This document shows, piece after piece, positions 29,101 to 39,627 of a DNA stretch of 64,000 bases. The notes beneath the pieces were generated by a model. The model ran no database searches. It worked only from the letters and a program-made list of their open reading frames with translations, and had not been told where the DNA came from. Location: NCBI GenBank assembly GCA_964023275.1, contig OZ029919.1, positions 33,565,561 to 33,629,560 on the forward strand, in the 5' to 3' direction. The stretch is from Norana najaformis (lineage: Eukaryota > Annelida > Clitellata > Crassiclitellata > Hormogastridae). The translations under genes were made by a program, and so were the position numbers. Position 1 is the stretch's first letter; each line of letters starts with the position of its first letter.

Positions 29101-31879
29101 AGCTGTGATGATTTAAAAAGTCAAAATGACGTCGCCTCGGGACAGATGAGCCAGGAAAGTGATATACTAGTGATCTGTTTAACATGCTACACAGCAGCAA
29201 GGTGGGTCCAGATTGCTTCTGGTTAAAGAAATTCAACAACGGCGGTGGCCAGAAATACTGAAAAAACATGTTTATTTGCAAGTTTAAAGTTCATCACAGA
29301 TTGTTTTCCCCAAATCTCTTGGGAGTAAGACGATAAAGAGCAGTTCTTTAAGGCAACCCTGAAATGCACTCAAGGGCATGAAGTGTTAGCGACCTCATTT
29401 TCTTATCCCTAGCATATGTAGGCAAGTGGCCTGTCCTTTCCCTTGCTGTCTCGTCTTCCCAGTGAATGCAATGTATTTATGTGTTTCTGTCTATTTATAT
29501 AGCGCGTTTTAAGAACCTCACAGTTTTGAAAAGGTGCAATTTAATACAAGCTGAAAATGATTCTTGAGGTGTTTCTTTGTGAAAAGTAGGTATTTTCAGA
29601 GTTGTAGTCATTTTATTGCCAAGTTTGCTAAGGACTACTAGTGAAACTGTAATCTTGAAATATCTTTATTCTTGTGGAGGATACCCCCCTGACAGTACAG
29701 CCTGACTACTAGACTATTGTGTGCTTAGGATGTGGTGTCGAGTGTTGAAGTTTGACCAAAGTATAAACAGCACCATTTGGATGCTACGATAATGGTAAAA
29801 GTTTTAAAACAGTGCATTTGAGAGATTCTTTAGTGTTAGATGAGCAAGTAGTCATTAATGCATTTGTTAACATGCCTTAAGTCCAATGATGAGCGAGGAT
29901 TCATAGGGGTGTGAGATTAATGGGATAATTATTGTTCATGTGCATTCACTGCTAACAAATCAAATGTGTCTCACACCAGATTTATTTTCTTTTAGGTTGC
30001 TGTTGAGAAGTGTCTACTGCAGACTAAACTCGTTTGCAAAGACCAAAAATGAACATGAACAACTTGAGGTAGGATTCACGATTTGGTTCAGTAATCTCAT
30101 CTTTCTGATTCTTCCAAGTTGCATTTCGATTGACAATGCCATTGTGTGCAGTTTATCAGTTTTCTTTAACTGATTTCTGCCAAAGTGAGTATGATCAATG
30201 CTCTCTTGTGGAATGAATCAGAGCCACCATGTCTGACATGACTAAGCAGTCGTGCGTTAAGGACTTGCTTGAGGTCTTTATGCAGTGATTCAAATCTGAA
30301 CACCAGGTCGTCTTGTTCTGCATCCCATTGTAAACTTGTAGCCTATGGTTGACCTTTTCGTTCATGGCGAACTCCAACGTCAGTTACACAAAAGCCTGGA
30401 AAGGCACTATCAAATGTGTAGATACTGTGCTACGCTGTGTACATAGGTAAATAGTTAAATGAAATGTTAATGTACACAGTTTTCTATAGCGACCGTATGG
30501 CCTTGACCCTGCTCATTTTTTAATTAATTATTCAGGTGAGATCCTTCACCACTGCTGCCCATTTGAATGGGCGCCACGCCTTTTAAGGTCCCCGTGTACG
30601 GACCATGTCACAGTCGGTATGCAAACCGGTATCCTCATGCTCAGAGGCGCCTCGACGTACACATGTAGCTATCCAAGGCCAGTGCATGACGCAGCTTGTA
30701 TACAAAAGGATAGCAACTTCGAACTTTCAAGGGTCCTGTGCATACTTGAATGCAGTTCAGTTTATTTCAGTTCTCTGTGTTGCTGCTAGTCTAGTTTTTA
30801 AAGTGAACGACTGTCTCCTTGGGATGATCGTTTTCAACCAGCTTGTGAAACTTTTGCATGAACCTCAATTAAATGAAGCTGTCCACAAGCTCATATGTAA
30901 CTGTAACTATAGATGTGGTTTCCTCTTGAAGGTAGAATCACGACTGGATTCTCTTTTGGCTCGGGCAGACATGAAGGAATTTCTGAGCAGATGTTGTGAA
31001 GTAGGTACATAATTCACAGAAACTTGCTCTGTTTGGGAGCCTTATTAAATGTCGTGTTATAAAAACGATGTTGCGTGATAACATAGCTTGAATATTCAAA
31101 GGCCTTTGAATGACTTACGAGGGTACTAGGACTGGCCACCTGCTTTCATGTGGTGAGGCCAAGAAACTAAAGTTGCTAATGCTTTATACCGATGGTTGCC
31201 TCTCTCGTGGTTAGAACTGCAATACTTCGAAGTATCTGCTATATTATGTTACACTACATGATCAATTTTTAAAGTTTATTTTTAGATAATTCTTGGTGCT
31301 CAGTTCCATAAAGTTGCTATAGATATAATGATGGAATTAATTAGTAAATATTAGAATTATAATGGTAGAATTAATTGGTAAATTATAGAATTATAATTGC
31401 GGAATTAATTAGTGAATCATGACTATGAGTTGCTATTGTGAACTATTTAAAAAAATTTTTTTGTTCTTTTCAGTTTCTGAAAGCAGCTTTAAATTTAACG
31501 GAAGCCGACGAGTCGATTGCCTCAACCAACAACATCTGCGGCTTGACTCCACGCCAGGCAAGTCGTGAACTTTAACGTTGAATTCTTCTTTCCCAATTTT
31601 AAATTGTGTAACAACTGAGCCATATCTTGGCCATAAATCAAGCTGTGGGCCAGAAAAGGTGGAATTGAGTAAAAATATGAAATAGATATTAAAATACTGA
31701 TCAAAAGAAGTATAGACTGCTGTGCTGGATATTCTCTTTCAATTGTAAAATTGGCTGCTTTTGAATTACAGGTTCTGTGCGATGACGAGCAAAGTATGGC
31801 AGCATTTGACAAGAAGTGGTTGTTGTGGATGAAGGAAGATGTCGCCAGTCATGAACAGTTTCAGTTGAAAACCATTTAA
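26142..31879 (+). CDS. C8orf76: C8orf76 homologue (TPR-like protein), complete, 9 coding exons
   Basis: Exons: 26142-26249, 26811-26940, 27373-27485, 27918-28002, 28667-29201, 29996-30068, 30932-31000, 31474-31557, 31772-31879. All phases join; the sum is 1305 bp, giving 434 residues (human about 380). Exon 1 starts MDLGLGLEDDDIFD and ends TVKLCPNL. Exon 2 reads WFSTVD...TITKYRGDVAYQEQLYEKAL, matching human LCEPQWF and LKKFKGDLAYRRQEYQKAL. Exon 3 carries RRGVEEDKARCHLRLGQLDD, like human KRDVQEGQARCLAHLGR. Exon 5 has the TPR-like KLLLLHPNNADLWIQLGDLY followed by a low-complexity region. Exon 6 starts RLLLRSVYCRLNSF, like human RTRLLLQF. The fold is inferred as helical TPR-like in the first 180 residues. 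Molecular function is poorly known even in mammals, so none is assigned. Intron 8 has a GC donor (CAG|GCAAGT). The start is the first in-frame ATG that gives a human-like N-terminus; an AG acceptor-like site at 26132-26133 leaves room for a noncoding first exon upstream. Confidence 0.9.
26524..26780. repeat. ACAT/ATAC microsatellite in C8orf76 intron 1
   Basis: Degenerate (ACAT)n array ending about 30 bp before exon 2; it occupies nearly half of the intron. Confidence 0.85.
28185..28606. mobile_element. Two adjacent retroposons in C8orf76 intron 4
   Basis: 28185-28430 belongs to the ATAGCTACCGTATGGTCTC family (GTGAGATCCTTCACTACCAC, GCCACGCCGTTTGAGGTCCC, GGTATGCAAACCGGCATG). 28440-28606 is a minus-strand tRNA-headed SINE like 6150-6368 (reverse complement GGTAGCCAATTGGATACAGC, CTCGGCTTGTAACGTGAAGA). 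Confidence 0.65.
30430..30690 (+). mobile_element. Retroposon copy in C8orf76 intron 6
   Basis: TTTTCTATAGCGACCGTATG, GCCTTGACCCTGCTCATTTT, GTGAGATCCTTCACCACTGC, GCGCCACGCCTTTTAAGGTC and GGTATGCAAACCGGTATCC. It is the best-preserved copy of this family in the window. Confidence 0.7.
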
Positions 31880-31908
31880 AATTTTGAACTAGTTTAAATG
31901 AATTTGGA

Positions 31909-31914
31909 AATAAA
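31909..31914 (+). promoter_or_regulatory. Polyadenylation signal AATAAA of the C8orf76 homologue
   Basis: A canonical AATAAA lies 30 bp after the stop codon TAA at 31877-31879, in AT-rich sequence, implying a very short 3' UTR. Confidence 0.7.
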
Positions 31915-33025
31915 GTTTAACTCAAGAAAATGTTTCTGAACTGTTCAAAGAATAGCTGATAGAACCCCTTCATTTTTCTCTCTGCATACAGGGGTAGGAC
32001 TGGGGTGGTTAAACAAGCAAGACTGGTGGGTATTTGGCCTGTATCTTCCCACTGAAAGAAAAGTAATGTAAATCTCCAGTTTCTTGGCATCTGCATCACA
32101 AAGACCGTAAGAAGACGAATGAAGGCTGGTGCTACATAAATTCAAATCACAAGCAACACATCAGCAACAATAAAGATTTAAAAATGCACAATCTATATAC
32201 CTGATTTTAATTTCTGCTCAAAGAATGGGTTTACAAGGATACCTCACTTTAATGTCTGGTGAAAGAACAGGTTTACAAGGACTTGGCTGAAATCTGACTA
32301 GACTTCTGCAGCTAAAGTACCAGTGCTACAGAAACTCAGTTACAAATTTAGCCTGTTTCACAAAATGCAGAAGAAAATAACTCTGCCTAAAACAATGTTA
32401 GGCAACTTAATTATGACAGCGATAACACTTCTGCCAACCAAGGCAAGCTGTGTCCAGTTAAATGCTCCCGGGGAACACTCGATGACATGCTACTTGATGA
32501 ATTACCTAGACACTGTAAACAGAACCCTGTATTAGGTACATTTCCACTCACCAGTCTAGCCTAATCTACGAATTACAAAACTGAAGAATTTTAATTTTAT
32601 TCTGGCTGTCAGGTTTGTTCTGCAGAGATTTTCTAACTCATCTCCACGTTCCAAGTCTCGCTTGGAACCAAGAAACTTCTTATTCTACAATTTCGTTGAG
32701 GTTTTTTATCCATATAGATCGACCCTTTTATGCAAAGCCATTGAGACATTTTCAGCTACGAGGAACTGAGTCAAACAGCACATGAAGTTGGATTCAGGAA
32801 GAGTTCACCAAATCTGATACATTTGCTGCTTCATTTCCTGGTCTATTCAACAGTCAAATGCATTTGAGCACAGAATATAGATAAAACGCACTGTTTACAT
32901 GGGAAGCCATGAAAAATGTGAAGATTATTCAAAACGACGGCCGAACAGCAAGCTAGGAGTAAATGGACTGTTTGGTTTCCTTGTTACCATAAGTGGTACT
33001 TGAAAAGAGACGGAACTGCAGTAGC
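31915..33025. other. Spacer between the convergent C8orf76 and TXNL1 genes
   Basis: About 1.1 kb of mostly unique AT-rich sequence; no exon, repeat array or RNA gene recognised. Confidence 0.4.
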
Positions 33026-33031
33026 TTTATT
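33026..33031 (-). promoter_or_regulatory. Candidate polyadenylation signal AATAAA of TXNL1
   Basis: Minus-strand AATAAA about 65 bp beyond the TAG stop at 33096-33098; the nearest canonical signal to the stop. Confidence 0.55.
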
Positions 33032-33095
33032 CATGAAATGTATAACTCGGCAGATTTGACCCAGAGTTTCTGAATCTGCTGGGAGAACTGCGCTT

Positions 33096-36000
33096 CTAAT
33101 GGCTCTCACCCTTCTTTCCAGCAATCTATTAAAATAACGCAAAAACAAAACTTACAAGTTGGTAGTATCTCTGATGATTCATTTTCAAGTGGTGCTATAT
33201 AAATTTGGAATTACAATTACAATTTGACAGAATGAAAAAAGACAGGTAACATAAAATCCTACACTTTGATAAAACGACAATAAATAGATCGTGTATGCTC
33301 TTGAACCGCTGTTGAACGTCCATTGCATTTTCCCTACACGTGATCAACATTCTGGCCTTCATAGAAGAGACGTTAAGTTTTACAGTGAAATCTCTTTAAA
33401 TCTCCAGAACCAGTGTCACTTCAATCGTTCTAAAACTTACTATTACAAATGCCCCATTGTCTGACAAAACGAAAGGAGATAGATCAGAGCTGTAGATTTT
33501 CAAAATTCCGTTTCTTCCTTATGAATGCTTCCCGTTTATGTGCAACGATTGATAGCAGAAAAACACCATTTCATTTCAAAGAAGACCTGGTCCATGCAAC
33601 TTTGGCAACTAAGCAAACATAACCCATTCCTGTAAACGTGGCAGAGTAAATGTCTGATGTTTCTGAAAACGAGCAAGAACCTATAACACAAAACAACCTA
33701 GAAAAAGCCGTTAGCACACGATTGCTTAGTGACATGGACTGGCACCTACATAAATTAAACATACATGTAGAAAAAATCTGTTTTGGTCAACACCAAAAGG
33801 GCCATCTGTAAAGGACGTCTGCAAGAAATCACCTCCTTTGGCCTCTTCCTCCCCCTTGTCTGCATTTGGCATTACCCTCCCCTGCATCTGTGGGCAACAG
33901 AGAACTAAGGCTAAGATCGGTTTGCCATCTGACTGAAGTTGGCGTTTAAGATGCAGGCTGCACTGACTTAAGTATTGGTACCAAACTTTGACGTTGACTT
34001 CTGCATTAGGCATAACCCCTCACCCCTTATCAACATTTGGGTGTCAAATGCTCCCCATCTTTGCAGACAGCCGTAATGGACAACCCCAAAAAGAATTTCC
34101 TCAGTAGATTCAGAAGTGGTAGCTGTTGGCTGATGAAGATGTCAAACACGAAACAAGAGAAGGTGGTTACTTACTCGTTTAAATTCGGCCATGTTTGTGG
34201 TGCTGGCTGGGCTCCCAATGAAAGCAAGATGATCTATCTGAGTCGTCTCTGTCTCTCCTTGGTTGTCCTTCACAAACAGCTGTCAATCAATAACACACGT
34301 CAGCTGTCAATCAACAGAGTAACCGGCTGTCAATCAACAGTCACTAATAGCCAAAGTAACCAATAAATCATCTGTCAATTCAGTTTCTTGTTTCCAAATT
34401 AATTTACATTATTCCTGGCACTGTTTACACCTTAGGGTAAAACAATCGACAGAATCAGTTGATAGAGACCACTGTACGTACTGTGATGCTTGTGACGTTC
34501 TGGAACTTTACGTAGCGCAGTGGAACAAGAGCACCATTCTGTATATCCTCCGGTCCAAGTCTGAAACGATTAAAACACCCCAGAAATTTAGATGAGTGAC
34601 ATGGTGTCCGACTGAACACCCTCTAAAAGAACCAAAAAGTCATGCAGTCTATAAGGCCCAAAGCAGAAAAGCCAACCAAGCTAAGTTTCAGATTTCTGAG
34701 GGACAAACCACCGTAGCCAATCGCTTACCCACCGTAGCCTGGCTTCTGGTTTCTCTGACCCCCTGGAATTCGACCCGGCTTCTCCAATGGTATATGAATT
34801 TTTTGTGTCTGGGAACTTGTGATTTGTCCATTGCAGCTCAAGGGCTTAAAGAAAAGAAAATGAGCGCCTCCCCTACATCTCACTTTACATAAGCTGGGAA
34901 GTTAACGGCAAGCCCTGCGATGTACTGGCTCTGTGTCCAGGACCTTGGGATTCATCCACTGCCGGATCAAGGGCCTAAAGAAAAGGATCACCTCCTCTAC
35001 GTGTCACTTGTGGGATACGGGATACTGATCACTTGAATGACTTACTGATTACATGTACATTACGAAAAGTTTGTGCATACATCTGCAACTGTTAGAACAA
35101 AATTCTGACATCCAGGGTTGTACAAATGTTTGTGACATAACTTATATACAAAAGATTTTGCAGTCTGATCCTACTGTAGGGTCTGAAGGGACTCCATGGC
35201 TTCAGCCGAGTCAAAGTCCAAACTCTTCGGCTGATTTATGAAGACCTTCACCGTTTTTGGACCTTTATCTGCATCACAAAAACAAACAACATGCTGGAGT
35301 CTATTTGTAAATTTATTTTTCATATCTAGTAACTTTCATCACTTACGCGATTTGCATTTACTACTTTACAGAGTGTAAGAGTGTACAATAAAACTACACG
35401 TTAACAAGAACAATCAAGAACATTAACAATATAATCATAACAATAATAACAATTATAATCATGATAATAGCAATCATCAAAATCACGATAACAGTAACTA
35501 ACATGATAAAAATCACGATATAATAACCATAATTATAAAAATCATAGTAATCATTAAAATCACGATAATAACTATTACTATAATGATCATGATTATAATA
35601 ACATCATTATAATCATGATAACAACATGTGTTATATCTTGACAAGTTCTACCTATTCCAGAGATTCCCAAATCTCAGGATTTCTTCACTTTGCTACCTTA
35701 GGTTAACAACTGATACCTTCCGGGTCATTTACTTTTTAATGTTTGATTTAAGGAATTCCAATCATTCTCAAATTTATCTTTCGATCTTATCATTGCTACC
35801 CTGGGTTTAAAAAATCACGATGAAAATATCTTTGTATACCTGCAGGGCCGTTGATTTTTAAGGAGTGTAACTTGACAACTTGATTGAAGGCGATCATGAT
35901 GATCAACTGTTACAAGATCAAAAAAACATTGATCTTTAAGTTTCACAAGAAAACTGCCTCAGCTAAACAAACCGAGTCAGTGAACTATGAGAGTAAATTT

Positions 36001-39000
36001 AGACAGAAACTTCTCAGGCTTATCTTTACTTTATACATTCTCGTGGAACAATCGTCTGCTGCAAAGACTTCCCCCCTGACTTGACTGAAAACACAGCTTC
36101 AGTGACACCTTTTAAACCAGACAACCACTCACGCACCCTCACTCTCATTACCCTAACCAACACCACAACCACTACCATGACCACTACCACCACAACCACT
36201 ATGACCACTACCATCACCACCATGCAGAGAATATGCACATTAGGTTGGCAAAAAGTCCCAATGTGAAAATCCTCTCTTGTCTTTCCTTGTTGTCATATTA
36301 TTTGCCAGATGGCACTGGTGTTATATCACCTTTTCTAATTTTACAGAAGGACCATGGTCTAACACTATCATAACACAGACAACAATAGAAGATAAAACTT
36401 TATCTCTACCTTAACTTTTTCCTTCCTAAGCGATCATTCATATGTGTCAAGAGCAGATTTATACCCGGCTTCTTCAGTGGATCACAATTTTTTAAAAATA
36501 TAGTAACTTTCCAATTTTGAAAACCATCCAATGTGATGTGCCTTCTTTTAAGCCCCACACTGAAGTACAATGAAGAGCATTCAATGAAACGTACTCACCT
36601 GCTCATCGCAGTCTGACTCCAAATACCCTCCCTTGCTCGTGAGCGCGTGAGCAAGCGTGTGGCCATCGGCTTCGTTCAGGCATTCGCATCCATTTTTCTC
36701 GACGAAAGATGACAGGTCCATCTAAATATCATCACAAGACAATGTCAATCGCTTCTGTAATGGCAATTGGCAAGAGATACTGGCAAGTAAAGTTTCTTAG
36801 TCTTGGCATACTAGGTATAAGAGTATAGGTCATAAGCATAAGAGGTAAGTTAAAGCCAAAACCAGCCAAACTGTATAAAAATTAGACGTACATTGATTCA
36901 ACAGTTGGCAAATTTGTTAAGGTTTACAAAGTACATCAAGAAAGTAGAAAATACTTGTTAGTGAATTCTAGAAATTTAAGAAGTGGACTTCGCCAGACAC
37001 TACAAACTCGGTACATTAGCTAGTGACAACAGTGAAAACAAATAAGAATAATATTTGTTGATATAATACTAATTTCAATCCTGAAAGATCATTTCTGCTT
37101 TGGGTAAAAAAAAATAATAATAATAATTTCCAGGTACCCTTTAACAGCCCCTAGCATAATTTTTTTTGTTCCTGAGGGATTACACTTACCTCGGGTAAAA
37201 AAAATAACATAAGATGATTCATATAGACTATTATGGACGAGGCTGAAAAAGAATACTAACTAGCAATACAGCGATTCTGTATGCTAGTTTGGCAAAATTC
37301 CCTACTTGGGAAATTCTCGGTTGCTTTCACTAGCTACAACCTGTTTTTTTTCTCATATTATTCGCTAGATGGCATTGGCAATATGCCACTTTTAAACCTA
37401 CTAAAAGCACCACATATCCAGCACGAGCCTAATGCTTTTATTATATAAATATTACTACTACTATGACTACTAGTACTGCTACTAATAACAATAGTAATAA
37501 TAACAATAACTACTAATAACAGTAGTCATAATAATAATAGACACTATTAAAAACAATGGTGATTATAACAATAGCGATTAAAACAAAAATGATAATAACA
37601 ACAACTACTAATAACAGTAGTCATAATATAGTTAGGTGGAGTACAGACGTGGCCTTTAACTGCTGTTTCTTCGTCCTCATCATCTCCGCTTCCGTACCAC
37701 TTCTTGATCTTTTCCTCCAGAGCGCCAGCATCCGCTCCTCGCAGAGAGTCGATCTTGGTCTTGTTGCGGAAGAAGAGGAAGGTTGGCATCGCAGTGACGC
37801 CATTTGAGGCGGCTGTTTCCTACAACCACGTTTAGATCAGAGGCCCATGCAGGCAGTACTTCTTTGGGGCTAACATGAGTCTGTGAGTTACTTAAAAGGT
37901 GCTATACAAATTTTAGTGATACATACATACATACATTCATACATACATACATACACGCTTACATACATATATACATTCATACATACATACATACATACAT
38001 ACATACATACATGCATACATTCATACATACATACATACATGCTTACATACATATATACATTCATACATACATACATACATACACACATACATACATGCAT
38101 ACATTCATACATACATAGATACATACATGCTTACATGCATATATACATTCATACATACATCATACATACAAACATAAATACATACATCCATACATACATA
38201 CATACATACATTCAGTAAAAGATGCTATATTATGCACCTTGACGCAGTACAATACAAAAAAATGAGGTCATGTCCTAAAGGATTTTTAGAGTTTGAAGTC
38301 CATTTTCCTGACCAAATTATTGGTTAGAGTGCTGGGCTTGTCATGCAGAAAGTACAGCTTTGAGTCTCCCTCGAGTCGGATAATGTGTTACCTTGAACAA
38401 GTCCTTCAATCACAGTTGTTCAGCGCCATCGACTGATGCTTAGTTATTAGATAGTGGCGCTTAATAAATGCAGAAATATACAGACCAGAGTCTCTTTATA
38501 ATGTGCTTCAATGTAATACAAATTCTGGAATGACGCAGTTGGGGTCTAGGGCCCCCAGCTAAGAGAAATGACACAACCTCTTTACAAGGCAGTTCTTGAT
38601 AAGGCTTCCAAATACAGTGTCTTAGCGAGTTTCTGGTAAATCAGAATTCCATTGTAATGCTGATATAAAAAAATATCAAAAGAAAATTCACTTACCGGGC
38701 ATTTGTCAACATCAACTTTTAGAAATATCGCCTTTGGATATTTGGCTGCTAGTTCCTCAAACACTGGACTAATTCGCTGACATGGGCCACACCTAAAATT
38801 TTATGATAATAATAACAATCATTATGATTATGATAATAACAACTAACATCATAATAATCATGACAATAATAATGATCATTATAATCACCTATAAAACTGT
38901 ATTTTTACTTACATCCACATTTCTGTATTTTACTTAGAGAACAGGCCACGAATGTTTAAAAAATGGCTTAACTGTGTTTTCCAATGTAAGAAAAGGAGCT

Positions 39001-39627
39001 GGCATGTTTGACTAGTAGAGTTGGACATTTGATATTTCATAACTTCTGTTTTCACACGTGCTCTAGTAACTTGGCTGTAAAACAAAGTGAACATCAGATC
39101 CAACTGCCAGCAAGAAAAGCTTGGAAATTGCCAGATGCTGTGAGATATCAAGTCGCTTCATACCCATGGCCAATAGTGGGTTAGCCAGCATATAACATAA
39201 CTTATGCATATAACTTACAGGCTCCTCAGTTATGTCACATTACTAGTAAAATTTATTAGGCTACTTATTGTTACATGCACAGCAATGCGAATCGGATATC
39301 CATTAGTAAACAACTTGGTGAGACACAGTAAAGCGCTATACAAATAGTTATATTATACAAATATTCAAGCACGTTACTATGGCAATCGTAAAACACTGCA
39401 CGAGTGAAGTAGATTTTTTATTTTGGACATTTTTACTGCGGTGGTACGTGGTACTAGACATTCTTTTATACTATATCCGTAGAATCGGCAACGAACTAAA
39501 AACTCGTAATATCGCTCATGCCTCACCACGTAGCAAAGAAGTCGACCACCACCAATTTTGAACCCGCGTTCGTTAATTCCGGTTGAAATGCGCTGTCGAC
39601 GGCTACAACTCTAAAATTTGCAGCCAT
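33096..39627 (-). CDS. TXNL1: Thioredoxin-like protein 1 (thioredoxin + PITH domain), complete, 9 exons
   Basis: Exons in transcript order: 39527-39627, 38696-38792, 37649-37819, 36599-36721, 35840-35906, 35175-35268, 34482-34560, 34175-34279, 33096-33125. Total 867 bp, giving 288 residues (human 289). It starts [20 protein letters not shown]; the redox site ATWCGPCQRI has C35/C38 across the first intron, and the cis-Pro loop is AMPTFLFF. Residues about 1-106 are the thioredoxin fold. The PITH domain starts near residue 124 ([20 protein letters not shown]) and runs through [56 protein letters not shown] and [19 protein letters not shown], ending IAGKKGESH. Every segment matches vertebrate TXNL1. 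The family is a cytosolic/nuclear disulfide reductase bound to the 26S proteasome lid/base through PITH. A classical Trp precedes CGPC, where human has Gly. The exon 3 donor (GTCTGT) and exon 6 donor (GTAGGA) are weak but force the correct phase. Convergent with the C8orf76 homologue. Confidence 0.97.
35400..35625. repeat. ATAATCATGATAAC-type simple repeat, TXNL1 intron 5
   Basis: About 225 bp of degenerate trinucleotide/AT-rich units (AATCATGATAA, ACAATAATA) between exons 5 and 6. Confidence 0.7.
36140..36225. repeat. ACCACTACC-type repeat, TXNL1 intron 4
   Basis: Repeated ACCACTACCA/ACCACAACC hexamer-like units on the plus strand. Confidence 0.7.
37440..37625. repeat. ACT/AAT trinucleotide-rich tract, TXNL1 intron 3
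   Basis: Degenerate ACTACT, AATAAC and CAATAG units next to exon 3. Confidence 0.65.
37875..38215. repeat. ATAC microsatellite with retroposon 3' end, TXNL1 intron 2
   Basis: A GTGAGTTACTTAAAAGGTGC TATACAAATT segment (37875-37915) runs directly into a roughly 295-bp (ATAC)n array. Confidence 0.85.
38318..38480 (+). mobile_element. tRNA-headed SINE, TXNL1 intron 2
   Basis: Head TTGGTTAGAGTGCTGGGCTT resembles a tRNA A box region; tail GCGCCATCGACTGATGCTTA, then GTGGCGCTTAATAAATGCAG. Same family as 46292-46500. Confidence 0.65.
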
